Origin: Helicobacteraceae bacterium
GTDB lineage: Bacteria; Campylobacterota; Campylobacteria; Campylobacterales; Helicobacteraceae
Direction: 5' to 3'
Assembly: GCA_900770765.1 (NCBI GenBank)
Contig: CAAGLK010000004.1
Span: 1 to 62,322, forward strand
DNA: 62,322 bases
Every line of letters starts with the position of its first letter. The stretch's first letter is position 1. The notes under the pieces were generated by a model that saw nothing but the letters and a program-made list of their open reading frames with translations, had not been told where the DNA came from and made no database searches. Positions 51,215 through 59,764 of the stretch are shown piece by piece. Position numbers and translations under genes: made by a program.

Positions 51215-52495
51215 TTAAATTTTTGTTTGAATTAGTTCTAGTGGGTCTATATGTTTATCTTTTAAGGTTACTTCAAATTTTAACGCATTTTCTACACGAC
51301 CTATTGTATAGCCTTTTTTAACTGAGCGACCAGGCTTTATTGTGGGGGCTATTTTATCAAGCTGAGCATAAATTGTATGCATATTATTTTTATGCTCTAT
51401 AATCACAACTCTTTTTAAAATTGGCGTATCTTTAGCAAATACTACTTTTCCATCCAACACGCTTTTTACCTTATCATCGCCTTTTGGCTCTAGCGTTATG
51501 GATTCGTTAAATACTTTCATTTTATACACAGGGTCAAAGTATGGTCCAAAACGCTTTTGAATATTAAAATTATCAAGCGGTGGAATTGTTTTTGCGCCGT
51601 TGTATTTTGTAGTTGAAATATTATGATATGAGCTTGCAACTTGACGCACATCAAAATCACTTGGCACATTTTGTGGGGTGGCGATGGTGGAATCTTGTGC
51701 TTTTTTTGCTTGTGTGGAATCTGCTTTTTTAAAGGATTCTAGCTTTTTTTTCTTCTCTGCTTCTTGGCTTTTTAACACATTTAGATTTACTAGGATTTTT
51801 TGCAATTCATCTCGTTCTTTTGCTATATTTTCTAATGCTTTGTTATATTGCTTTACTTCATCTTGATAGCTTTTTATTAGTGCTGTTTGCTTTGTTTGCA
51901 ATACTTGCAGCTCTTCTTTTTTCTTATTTTCTTTTGCTATAAAGTTTTTTAATTGTTTTATTTCTGTTTGTAGAGCTTGAAGTGTGATTAAAACTTCGCT
52001 TTGCTTAGTGGCTAGAGTGTTTAAATGCTCTTTTGTCGCTGTGCTTAGCGTTTTAAAACTCTCTTCAGCAATTAGGTCTCTAATGGATTCTGGCTGAAAA
52101 TCATTAAGCAGTAAAACAAAAGAAATATCTTTTAATAGCAAATCTACAATTTCAAGCTCAATTTCCTTTCGTTTTTTAAAAAGATTTTCTTGGCTTCCAC
52201 TTAAATCTTTTATTAGAGTGTTTTTAGCATCGTATTCTTGCTGGTTTTTCGCTATATTTTCTTTTATCTCTTGGATTCCTTGCGCTAGAATCTTACTCTC
52301 TTTTTCTTGTGTTGTGATTTTTGTGCCTAGTTCTTGTAATTTTGCGTTTATTTTTTTCTCTTCTTTTTTGTTGCTATCTAGTGCGTTTTTACTTTGCGTT
52401 ATTTTTGTGCTTATGGATTCTGCGATTAAGATGTTAAAAAATAGTAAAAATAGCAATAAAAAACGCAATTTAGCCCCTTTGTTGCAAACTAACAA
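51215..52495 (-). CDS. Murein hydrolase activator, EnvC-like (coiled coil plus degenerate LytM/M23)
   Basis: Exported protein of 426 residues: a signal peptide (LLLFLLFFNILIAES), two long coiled-coil stretches (about 30-120 and 150-270), and a C-terminal LytM/M23 domain (about 305-426). The second zinc motif HxH is replaced by LKFEV and the first lacks the expected His-Asp pair, so it is probably an activator rather than a peptidase, like EnvC. It overlaps ftsX, the gene for its expected membrane partner. Confidence 0.85.
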   Translation of the reverse strand: MLVCNKGAKLRFLLLFLLFFNILIAESISTKITQSKNALDSNKKEEKKINAKLQELGTKITTQEKESKILAQGIQEIKENIAKNQQEYDAKNTLIKDLSGSQENLFKKRKEIELEIVDLLLKDISFVLLLNDFQPESIRDLIAEESFKTLSTATKEHLNTLATKQSEVLITLQALQTEIKQLKNFIAKENKKKEELQVLQTKQTALIKSYQDEVKQYNKALENIAKERDELQKILVNLNVLKSQEAEKKKKLESFKKADSTQAKKAQDSTIATPQNVPSDFDVRQVASSYHNISTTKYNGAKTIPPLDNFNIQKRFGPYFDPVYKMKVFNESITLEPKGDDKVKSVLDGKVVFAKDTPILKRVVIIEHKNNMHTIYAQLDKIAPTIKPGRSVKKGYTIGRVENALKFEVTLKDKHIDPLELIQTKI

Positions 52496-53276
52496 TCCAC
52501 ACAGATATTAGTGAAACTAAAAGTCCGCTTAAAAGTAAAACAATGGAATCTAAAATCGGCGAGAAAATTTCTATATTAATACCTAATTCTTGTAAAAAAA
52601 TTAAAAGAGTAGCGTTTTTTGAAACATAAAATAGTCCACTTCCTACTATTATAGTCGCAATTATTGTATCAATAGTGGCAATGCGAAATAATAGGCGTGA
52701 ACGCATCCATAAAGGCGCTCCAAAAAGGCTCATAATTTCCATTCTCTCAATATGCAAAAACTTCCAAATTTCAATTTGCTTAAACATTAAAAGCATAGAA
52801 ATTAGCGCAATAAGCGATGAAAATATTATGATGCTTCCATTAATGATTAGTAAAAGTTGATAAATTTGATTATGGCTTTTTGTAAATGTTTCAATACGCA
52901 CTATACCATCTATTTTATTTAGCGTTTTTTGAATCGCAATTAGTCTAGCGTCGCTTGGATAAGTGCTTAAATTTAGCGAGTAAAAATGTGGAAGTGATTT
53001 TTTTAAAAGCACTAAATTTGCTTGTGATATGCTAGATTTTAGCCGCTCTAGGATTATGTTTGCGTCTATTGTGTTTAATTCTTTTGCTTCTTCTATTTTG
53101 TTTTGTAATTCTTCTAATTTTAGCTCTTTTTTGCTAGCTAAAATAATGGCGTAGTTTTTACCTAATTTATTTTCATAATCGCTTAGAGTGCGTTGCACTA
53201 AAATAATGCTCTCTAGCGCAAATAGCAAAGCAACAAGTGGGATAATAAGGCTTAAATGATTCTTAAGAGAGTTCAT
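52470..53276 (-). CDS. ftsX: Cell division protein FtsX
   Basis: Permease-like partner of FtsE that gates cell-wall hydrolysis at the septum, 268 residues. One N-terminal TM (about 10-28), an extended periplasmic loop (30-140) that would contact the EnvC-like protein, and three C-terminal TMs, with the cytoplasmic SLFGAPLWMRSRLLF segment typical of FtsX. It overlaps ftsE by 14 bases upstream and the activator gene by 26 bases downstream. Confidence 0.88.
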   Translation of the reverse strand: MNSLKNHLSLIIPLVALLFALESIILVQRTLSDYENKLGKNYAIILASKKELKLEELQNKIEEAKELNTIDANIILERLKSSISQANLVLLKKSLPHFYSLNLSTYPSDARLIAIQKTLNKIDGIVRIETFTKSHNQIYQLLLIINGSIIIFSSLIALISMLLMFKQIEIWKFLHIERMEIMSLFGAPLWMRSRLLFRIATIDTIIATIIVGSGLFYVSKNATLLIFLQELGINIEIFSPILDSIVLLLSGLLVSLISVWIVSLQQRG

Positions 53277-53931
53277 AAATCACTCCTTCTTCTATGTGAA
53301 AATGCCTATATGAGATTCCAAGTGTCTCTGGGATTCTATGCGTTACTACTACAACGGTGATTCCAAGCTGTGTATTTACGCCGCGTAAAAGATTCCAAAT
53401 CATTTCAGAAGAATAATCATCTAAATTCCCCGTTGGCTCATCAGCTAAAATTAATAGCGGATTATGTGCTAATGCCCTTGCCATAGCGACCCTTTGCTGC
53501 TCTCCGCCGCTTAGCTCTAGAGGATATTTGTTTGCTTTGTGGGATAGCTTTATGTGTGTTAGTAGTCTATCGGCTTGCGCTTGGGAGGATTCCTTTGTAA
53601 AACCGCCTATCATCATAGGTAGCATTACATTTTTTTCAACATTAAAATCTTTAATAAGTTTATAATCTTGGAATACAATCCCTAAATGGCGGCGTAGAAT
53701 CTCAATATTTTTTTTATTTACCTTAAACATTTCCACACCACAAATCTCTAAAGAACCGCTCTTTAGCGGTAAATCGCCATACATTGAACGCATAAGTGTG
53801 CTTTTACCACTGCCGCTTGCGCCGCTAATAAATACAAAATCTTTTGTAAAAATTTTAAAATTTGCGTTTTTTATGATTATGTCGTTATTGTAGCCTAAGT
53901 TTAGATTCTGTGCGTTTATTATTGGATTCAT
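53263..53931 (-). CDS. ftsE: Cell division ATP-binding protein FtsE
   Basis: ABC ATPase of 222 residues: Walker A ISGASGSGKSTLMRS near 35, the Q-loop in LGIVFQDYKLI, the signature ELSGGEQQRVAMARAL near 138, Walker B LLILADEPTGNLD, and switch histidine VVVTHR. Drives FtsX and hence the LytM activator. The ATG overlaps the trmB stop by four bases. Confidence 0.93.
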   Translation of the reverse strand: MNPIINAQNLNLGYNNDIIIKNANFKIFTKDFVFISGASGSGKSTLMRSMYGDLPLKSGSLEICGVEMFKVNKKNIEILRRHLGIVFQDYKLIKDFNVEKNVMLPMMIGGFTKESSQAQADRLLTHIKLSHKANKYPLELSGGEQQRVAMARALAHNPLLILADEPTGNLDDYSSEMIWNLLRGVNTQLGITVVVVTHRIPETLGISYRHFHIEEGVIYELS

Positions 53932-55148
53932 AGGGTTTCCTTGGTGGAATCTTTAAGTGAATTTAGCAGCATTTTATGTGCTTTGTGATTAATTTTTGTC
54001 GGTAGTGGGTCATTTCTAAAATATTTTATTGCTTTGTTTTCTAAAATATAGCGAGATTCTGGGTAGTTAAAATCGCCAAAAGTGATTTTTAAAAGTTTAT
54101 TTTTTTGTCCTAAAAATAGTTCTTCAATGTGTAAAAAATAATCTTTTTCTATAAACTTTATTTTTTTAAACGCTTCAATGTGCGGCAAGGTGGAATCTAA
54201 AAAGCTAAAATTAAAATCTAAAGTTTTTTCTTTACTTTCTTGTGTGGCGTAAAATTCTATATTAAAAATATCTTTTTGCTCTCTAATCCATCTTGCTTCA
54301 TATTTGCTAATTACTGCATTTTTTGCATTTTTGTCAAAATTTATTTTAAAAACATTGGTAAATTTTGAAGATAAATTTTTAACAAACTCAAAATATTCAA
54401 AACTATCGGTTCTTAGCTGCAAAATTCCGCCTTTATTTAACACTCTTGAAGCTTGGTTTAAAAACGCTTCGCTAAAGATTCTGCGATGCGGCTTTTTATC
54501 CCAAGGGACCGGGAAATGGACGAAAATTTTATTTAAAATATTTGATGGCAATAATTCTAAAAAGATTCTAGCATCATAGTTTAAAATCAAAATGTTTTTT
54601 AAATCCATTAGTCCAATTTGCCTTGCTACTTGCTCTAAGGAGGGGTTGTGTATTTCTAGCCCTATGTGTAAAATATCTTTATGATTTTGTGCGTTGTGTA
54701 ATAAGTGGCGACCACTGCCAAAGCCGATTTCTAGCCAAATTTCTTTAAAATCATATTGCTTTTTTAAACTATTAAAATCTAAAAAATCTTTAATTGTTTT
54801 AATAAAAGGCAGTTTAGATTCTAATGGTAAATTTGCTGCGTTTAGATTATCGCAAATTAGCGTGGTTTGCTGATTTTTTAGAATATGCAGTGCATTTTTT
54901 ATTATTTCTACGGGGGCAATCCTTGAGTATTTATCAAAACGCATTAAGGTGGAATCTTTAGCCTGCTTTATTTCTAAAAAAAACTCTTTTTTTTGTTGAT
55001 TTTTAGACTTAAATTCAACTTGCAAAAGTGAAAAATTAGGATTCAAAGTTGCACTAAATTGTTCTAAAAATATAAACTCCCCTAAGCTGTTAGTTACGCG
55101 AAAAGGGAGCTTTGGAAGTTTTAATTGCTTTACTTTGAAGTGTGGCAT
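53928..55148 (-). CDS. trmB: tRNA (guanine-46 N7)-methyltransferase, long form
   Basis: SAM methyltransferase modifying G46 of tRNA. Of 406 residues, about 130-330 contain the TrmB core: EIGFGSGRHLLHNA, GLEIHNPSLEQVARQI, YDARIFLELLP, and VHFPVPWDKKPHRRI. The N-terminal 120 residues and a C-terminal domain of about 80 residues are extras, about doubling E. coli TrmB (239). This large form is normal for Helicobacter and Campylobacter, as I recall. Last base of the Fn3 gene stop is shared with its ATG. Confidence 0.9.
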   Translation of the reverse strand: MPHFKVKQLKLPKLPFRVTNSLGEFIFLEQFSATLNPNFSLLQVEFKSKNQQKKEFFLEIKQAKDSTLMRFDKYSRIAPVEIIKNALHILKNQQTTLICDNLNAANLPLESKLPFIKTIKDFLDFNSLKKQYDFKEIWLEIGFGSGRHLLHNAQNHKDILHIGLEIHNPSLEQVARQIGLMDLKNILILNYDARIFLELLPSNILNKIFVHFPVPWDKKPHRRIFSEAFLNQASRVLNKGGILQLRTDSFEYFEFVKNLSSKFTNVFKINFDKNAKNAVISKYEARWIREQKDIFNIEFYATQESKEKTLDFNFSFLDSTLPHIEAFKKIKFIEKDYFLHIEELFLGQKNKLLKITFGDFNYPESRYILENKAIKYFRNDPLPTKINHKAHKMLLNSLKDSTKETL

Positions 55149-56365
55149 TATTTAGGTAGCGAAAGTGTAATTTCTTGTGTTGTTTTAGATTCTAATCCAT
55201 TTTCATCAATTGCACCTATGCTGTAGTGGTATTTTTCACCAGCTTTTACTTCTTTATCTATAAATTCTGGCGTTAAAACTTTATTATATCTTAAGGCATT
55301 GCTAAAAAGTGCGGAATCTTTTTTATACACTACATACTCAGTTGCACGATTATCGCCCGGATTCCATCTAAGGACTACATTTCCATTTTCAATTTGTGCA
55401 TAAGTTATTGTTGGGGTCGCTGGGATGCTTAAGGTTGCCCCTGTAATTGAATTGGATTCTAAGCTATCTATTCCATCCTTATCTGTGGCTATTATTTTGT
55501 ATTGATAAGTTACACCATCTTTATTAATGGAATCTTGGTAAGTGTTTGTGTTGCTAGGAAGTGTCGCAAGTGTGCTATAACCTGTGAAGCTTGAGCGTAA
55601 GATTCTATAGCTTACCACTTCTTTATTTTGATGTAAATCCCAAGAAAGCGTGATTTGCTTAGGTAAATTTGTGGTAGCCTTGAAGTTTGTTATTGGCGTT
55701 GGCTTTGGCTTTGTGGTAGCTTTGACACTTTTTGATGGAGTTGAGTAAGATTTGTTTGCATTGTAGGCTAAAATGCGGTATTCATAGGTTGTTTCATCTT
55801 CTAAATTTATATCTAAATACTCTACAAGTAAGCGATTATCAATAGTGGCTAGTTGTTTGAACTCGCCATTTTTATTTTTTCTCTCTACAATATATCCTAC
55901 CACTCTTGTATCATTGTGCGGACTCCAAATTACCTTAACTTTGCGTGGATAGTTACTAATAGCTTCTACAAAACTTACCGCTTCTATTGCTTGAGTTGTC
56001 GCATTTATTGGGGCGGAGTAGGGCGATACGGCTCCATTTTTATCGTATGTTACAAATTGATACACATAATCTGTGTTTGCCTCTAATTTATTGTCCGCAT
56101 AATGTGTGTTGAAGCGAGATTTTAATGTGGCTATTTTTGAAAACTGCTGCTCGTTTGCCTTTTTTCTATAAATGTGATAACCCACTGCATTAGAATCTTT
56201 TGTAAGATTCCACTCAAAAGCAATAGTATTTACATCGCTTATAACGCGGATATTTGTAGGTGGCGTTAAAGTGTTATTAATTGTGGAGTTTGTATTAAAA
56301 GCAGTGCTAGAGCAACCACAAAAAATTAATATAGTAAAAATAAAGCTAAAAAAACAAAAACGCAT
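55148..56365 (-). CDS. Fibronectin type III repeat lipoprotein
   Basis: Surface or periplasmic lipoprotein of 405 residues. Lipobox FCGCSS with cysteine near residue 18, then four fibronectin III repeats of about 90 residues. Their starts are recognisable as NTIAFEWNLTKDSNAVGYHIYR, VKVIWSPHNDTRVVGYIVER, ITLSWDLHQNKEVVSYRILR and VVLRWNPGDNRATEYVVYK, given in part. The usual tyrosine-corner YxxxxxAxxxxG pattern is kept. Placed between rluD and trmB in a division/envelope operon, it may link wall and outer membrane, but no function is shown. Confidence 0.85.
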   Translation of the reverse strand: MRFCFFSFIFTILIFCGCSSTAFNTNSTINNTLTPPTNIRVISDVNTIAFEWNLTKDSNAVGYHIYRKKANEQQFSKIATLKSRFNTHYADNKLEANTDYVYQFVTYDKNGAVSPYSAPINATTQAIEAVSFVEAISNYPRKVKVIWSPHNDTRVVGYIVERKNKNGEFKQLATIDNRLLVEYLDINLEDETTYEYRILAYNANKSYSTPSKSVKATTKPKPTPITNFKATTNLPKQITLSWDLHQNKEVVSYRILRSSFTGYSTLATLPSNTNTYQDSINKDGVTYQYKIIATDKDGIDSLESNSITGATLSIPATPTITYAQIENGNVVLRWNPGDNRATEYVVYKKDSALFSNALRYNKVLTPEFIDKEVKAGEKYHYSIGAIDENGLESKTTQEITLSLPK

Positions 56366-56385
56366 AAGAATCCTTAAAGATTTGT

Positions 56386-56407
56386 GCTAAAAGTTGATGA
56401 TTTTAGC
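56386..56407 (-). terminator. Weak hairpin between rluD and the Fn3 gene
   Basis: GCTAAAA / TTTTAGC seven-base-pair stem with an eight-base loop in the 57-base gap. It may attenuate rather than stop the transcript, since the operon continues. Confidence 0.35.
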
Positions 56408-56422
56408 ATAATTTTAGCTTTT

Positions 56423-57415
56423 TTAGCAAGAAGCAAAGGAATTTAGGTAAAGTGTATCAAGTGGGATTAGAATCTCGCCTTTTGTCTTGTAGGATTCTAT
56501 GGTGAAATTTTTTTCTAAAAATTCTTGCATTATTTGTGGGATTGGTGCGTAAATGCGTAAGGGCTTTTGTGATATTGGGTGGGTTAAATATAATAGATGT
56601 GCGTGAAGTAGGATTCTATCTTTAAAATCGCCCTTGTAGCCGTAGAATCCATCGCCTAAAATGTGGCGGTTTAGCGTATTTAAATGCACTCTTATTTGAT
56701 GAGTTCTGCCACTAAATAGTTTTGCGCCAATTAGTGCTAAATTTTTCGTGGAATCTATGTTAAAAAATGCGGTTTTTGCTGGCTTTGCTTCCGTGTTGTT
56801 TTTATTTGCTGTGATATATTTTAGTCGCAATTTTGGGTGGCGTATAATTGGGGAATCTATAATTTGTGGTTTTTTAAGTGGCGCATCAAGGACGCAAAGG
56901 TAATAGCGCCCCATAGTGCGCTCCTTTAGCTGTGTGCTTAGGTGCAAATGGGTTTTATTGTCTTTTGCTATAACAATTGCTCCACTTGTGCCTTTATCTA
57001 GGCGATGGATTATTCCAGCTCGGTTAGAATCCCCAAGGTTTGATAGTGGATAATTTTTTTCTTTTAGCCACTCTGCTAGGCTAAATTGCGTGTCGTTTTG
57101 GTTTGCTTTATGCACGATTAAATCGCTAGGTTTGTTTAAAATAAGCAAATATTCATCTTCATAAATAGTTGGAATCTCTAGGCTTTTTTGCTGGGATTCT
57201 AGCTGTTTTTGACTATGTATTAACTCTATGCAATCTCCATTTTTAATTAGGATTCCACCTTTTGAAATAATTGCGTTATTAAGTAGAATCTCGCCTTTTT
57301 CAATGCTTTTAAGCACTTGTGAGCGTGATAAATTTAGAGCGTTTGTTAGATAAATATCTAATCTTAGTGGATTATTTAAGTTTTCACAAATTATTTTAAT
57401 TTTATTTTTTTGCAT
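56423..57415 (-). CDS. rluD: 23S rRNA pseudouridine synthase, RluD family
   Basis: RluA/RluD-type pseudouridine synthase of 330 residues: an N-terminal S4 RNA-binding domain (LRLDIYLTNALNLSRSQVLKSIEKGEILLN, in part), and the catalytic motif HRLDKGTSGAIVIAKD near 140 with the active-site aspartate; SGRTHQIRVHL near 230 is also typical. The exact target site (1911/1915/1917 or others) cannot be told from sequence alone. It begins 36 bases from the divergent rodA start region. Confidence 0.88.
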   Translation of the reverse strand: MQKNKIKIICENLNNPLRLDIYLTNALNLSRSQVLKSIEKGEILLNNAIISKGGILIKNGDCIELIHSQKQLESQQKSLEIPTIYEDEYLLILNKPSDLIVHKANQNDTQFSLAEWLKEKNYPLSNLGDSNRAGIIHRLDKGTSGAIVIAKDNKTHLHLSTQLKERTMGRYYLCVLDAPLKKPQIIDSPIIRHPKLRLKYITANKNNTEAKPAKTAFFNIDSTKNLALIGAKLFSGRTHQIRVHLNTLNRHILGDGFYGYKGDFKDRILLHAHLLYLTHPISQKPLRIYAPIPQIMQEFLEKNFTIESYKTKGEILIPLDTLYLNSFASC

Positions 57416-57490
57416 TTTTTCTCGTTTTTTGATTTTGCTTAGTGTAAAAATGTGTTAAAATTACACAGATTTTTAAATTTAGGGTGTGTT

Positions 57491-58618
57491 TTGTTTGGTT
57501 TTAATCGCAAGATTTTAGCATATTTTGATTTTACCTTGCCTTTGTTAATTATCCCTTTAGTTATGCTTTCTTGGTATTTAATTGGTGAGAATAATGCGTT
57601 TTTGGGTAATAAAGTTTTAATTTATGTTTTTGTAGGTTGTGTTGTTTTTTTTGCGGTGTTTTTGGTGCCGATTAGAAAAATGTCGTGGGTGATTGTTAGC
57701 TTTTATTGGCTTAATATTGCCTTGCTTATTGCAGTAGAACTCTTTGGCGATACGCGTCTTGGAGCGCAAAGGTGGCTTGAGATTCCATTTGTGCATTTTA
57801 CTTTTCAGCCATCTGAGACTATGAAACCAGCACTTATTTTAATGTTAGCGCATTTAATTTCTAAGAATCCGCCTAAAAAAAGTGGATATAAATTTTTAGA
57901 TTTTTTAAAACTCTCTTTTTTTATTATTTTGCCTTTTGCGCTTGTGTTAAAGCAGCCTGATTTGGGGACTGCGTTGGTGCTTTTGCTTATGAGTTTTGGT
58001 GCTTTATTTTTAATTGGTGTAAATTATAAAATTTGGCTTACTATTTTTGCTGGACTTATTTTTGTATCGCCTATTTTATATTCAAATTTGCATGATTATC
58101 AAAAGAAGCGAATTGCGGATTTTATCGCAAAAGAGCCTGATTATCAGGTAAAGCAGTCTATTATCGCTATAGGTTCTGGCGGAATCTTTGGCAATGAGCA
58201 AGAAGAAGCCACGCAAGCTGCGTATAAGTTTTTACCCATTGCAACTAGTGATTTTATTTTTCCTTATTTTGTGGAGAGATTTGGGTTTGTCGGTGTGATT
58301 GGGCTTTTTATTTTGTATGGGGCGTTGATTTTTCATATTTTTTCTATTGCAAATGTGGATGAAAAAGATTATTTTTTAAAGATGATTTCTTATTGTGTGG
58401 GGCTTTTGATTTTTGTTTATTCTGGGGTTAATATTGCTATGACTATTGGATTGGCGCCTGTGGTTGGGATTCCACTGCCTTTGTTTAGTTATGGTGGTAG
58501 CAGCTTTATAACATTTATGATTTTATTTGCAATATTAGAAAATTTACTTGCTTTTAGATATAAATTTGTGTATAATCACGCTTCTTTTTCAAAAGGGGCC
58601 CTTAGCTCAGCTGGTTAG
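57491..58618 (+). CDS. mrdB: Rod shape-determining peptidoglycan glycosyltransferase RodA
   Basis: SEDS-family glycan polymerase of about 375 residues with ten hydrophobic segments. Key features: GAQRWLEIPFVHFTFQPSE near 90, the catalytic-aspartate region VLKQPDLGTALVLL near 160, and the C-terminal GIPLPLFSYGGSSFI. RodA rather than FtsW is chosen by overall pattern. TTG 57491 is the likely start (in-frame GTG at 57452 adds 13 residues). The last eight residues (KGALSSAG-stop) are encoded inside the following tRNA gene. Confidence 0.88.
   Translation: MFGFNRKILAYFDFTLPLLIIPLVMLSWYLIGENNAFLGNKVLIYVFVGCVVFFAVFLVPIRKMSWVIVSFYWLNIALLIAVELFGDTRLGAQRWLEIPFVHFTFQPSETMKPALILMLAHLISKNPPKKSGYKFLDFLKLSFFIILPFALVLKQPDLGTALVLLLMSFGALFLIGVNYKIWLTIFAGLIFVSPILYSNLHDYQKKRIADFIAKEPDYQVKQSIIAIGSGGIFGNEQEEATQAAYKFLPIATSDFIFPYFVERFGFVGVIGLFILYGALIFHIFSIANVDEKDYFLKMISYCVGLLIFVYSGVNIAMTIGLAPVVGIPLPLFSYGGSSFITFMILFAILENLLAFRYKFVYNHASFSKGALSSAG
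58571..58576 (+). promoter_or_regulatory. -10 box for the CAT tRNA, inside rodA
   Basis: TATAAT within the last codons of rodA, 19 bases before the tRNA 5' end; the tRNA can therefore be transcribed independently. Confidence 0.4.
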
Positions 58619-58672
58619 AGCACTCGGCTCATAACCGATTGGTCATAGGTTCAAGTCCTATAGGGCCCACCA
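58596..58672 (+). tRNA. tRNA with CAT anticodon, probably tRNA-Ile2 (lysidine type)
   Basis: Acceptor GGGCCCT / AGGGCCC, D arm AGCTCAGCTGGTTAGAGC, anticodon loop CTCATAA, T arm GGTTCAAGTCC, encoded CCA; 77 bases. CAT can be elongator Met, initiator Met or Ile2. The C/G-rich acceptor with CTTAGCTCAG, the GGCTCATAACC anticodon arm and GGTTCAAGTCC resemble bacterial Ile2 genes more than elongator Met. The initiator is excluded by the paired first acceptor base. The first 23 bases overlap the rodA coding region. Confidence 0.85.
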
Positions 58673-58696
58673 CTTTTAGCGTTTTTAGGAATCATA

Positions 58697-58921
58697 ATGT
58701 ATAAAATTCAATGTCAAAATATCAAGTGCAATGGCTGTATTAATAAAATAAATCAAGCACTTTTAGAAAAATACCCAAGCTTAAAAATAGATTTAAATAC
58801 ACAAATAATAGAAGTAGAAACAAGTAAAGAAGGTTTAATGGAAATTAAAACTAAATTGCAAGAGTTAGGATTCTTTAAAGGCGGAATCCTAAATAAAATT
58901 AAAAATTTTTTAACTAAATAA
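58697..58921 (+). CDS. Heavy-metal-associated (HMA) domain protein
   Basis: Single HMA-fold protein of 74 residues with a CxxC metal motif, IKCNGCINKI near residues 9-18, and the family beta-alpha-beta pattern (KIDLNTQIIEVET, LQELGF). CopZ-like copper chaperones look like this, although the usual methionine before CxxC is missing. No P-type ATPase is nearby. It ends nine bases before the TerB/J-domain gene and heads a likely four-gene unit. Confidence 0.8.
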   Translation: MYKIQCQNIKCNGCINKINQALLEKYPSLKIDLNTQIIEVETSKEGLMEIKTKLQELGFFKGGILNKIKNFLTK

Positions 58922-58930
58922 AGGCTAACG

Positions 58931-59764
58931 ATGGAAATTTTATTACTTATTACAATAGTCGTTGTGGCGATTGCATTTATGAATTTTAAGGATTATTTGC
59001 ACAATCCTAATAAGAGACCTACAATTAATACGCAAGAAACAAATGATGATATAAATTATGAAGACCCTTACAAAAATCAGCCAAAAGCACAAGATATTAG
59101 TAAAGAAGAAAAGATTAGAAAAAGCGAATTTGGTCTAATTGTCGCGTTGTTGTCAAAATTAGCAAAAAGCGATGGTAAAGTGTGTGAGCTAGAATTAGAG
59201 TTAATGGAAAATACCATTTTAGATATCACCGATGCTATTATGCAGCAAAGCGCTATGCATCAAAGGGCTGAAATTTTAGATATTTTACATAGAATCTTTG
59301 AATTTACAACAGAAAGCGTAGAGGAATTAGCTAAAGAATATGCAAATTGCACTAAAGGGCAGTATAAAAGTCGCTTAAAACTTGTGGAATATCTCTTAAG
59401 TTTAGCTTATGCTGATGGTGAGTTGGATAGTGCTGAGAGAGAAATTATCTTAGATGTGGCGGCTTATTTGGGAATTGACAATGATGATTTCAATGCAATT
59501 TATGATTCTTTTGAGGAATTTTATAGTAAGGATTCCAAGAATTTAGAATTACAAGAGGCTTATGCGGTGCTTGGTGTTGATGAAAATAGCTCCTTAGATG
59601 AAATTAAAAAAAAATATAAAGAGTTAGTTAGAGAAAATCACCCAGATATTTTACATCATAAAGGGCTTGATAAATCAATTGTCGCTATGCATACGCAAAA
59701 ATTGCAAGAAATTAATAATGCTTATGAAGTGATAAATAGCCATAAAAAAGAGATAAAAGCGTGA
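58931..59764 (+). CDS. Membrane TerB/J-domain co-chaperone (DjlA-like)
   Basis: Membrane-anchored DnaK co-chaperone of 277 residues. One N-terminal TM (about 2-17), a polar linker, a TerB-like helical domain (about 65-195, with ALLSKLAKSDGKVCELE and SLAYADGELDSAER), and a C-terminal J domain with AYAVLGVDENSSLDEIKKKY and the HPD motif NHPDIL near 235. This is the DjlA layout. Its TGA overlaps the GTG start of ciaB, so the two proteins are translationally coupled. Confidence 0.87.
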   Translation: MEILLLITIVVVAIAFMNFKDYLHNPNKRPTINTQETNDDINYEDPYKNQPKAQDISKEEKIRKSEFGLIVALLSKLAKSDGKVCELELELMENTILDITDAIMQQSAMHQRAEILDILHRIFEFTTESVEELAKEYANCTKGQYKSRLKLVEYLLSLAYADGELDSAEREIILDVAAYLGIDNDDFNAIYDSFEEFYSKDSKNLELQEAYAVLGVDENSSLDEIKKKYKELVRENHPDILHHKGLDKSIVAMHTQKLQEINNAYEVINSHKKEIKA

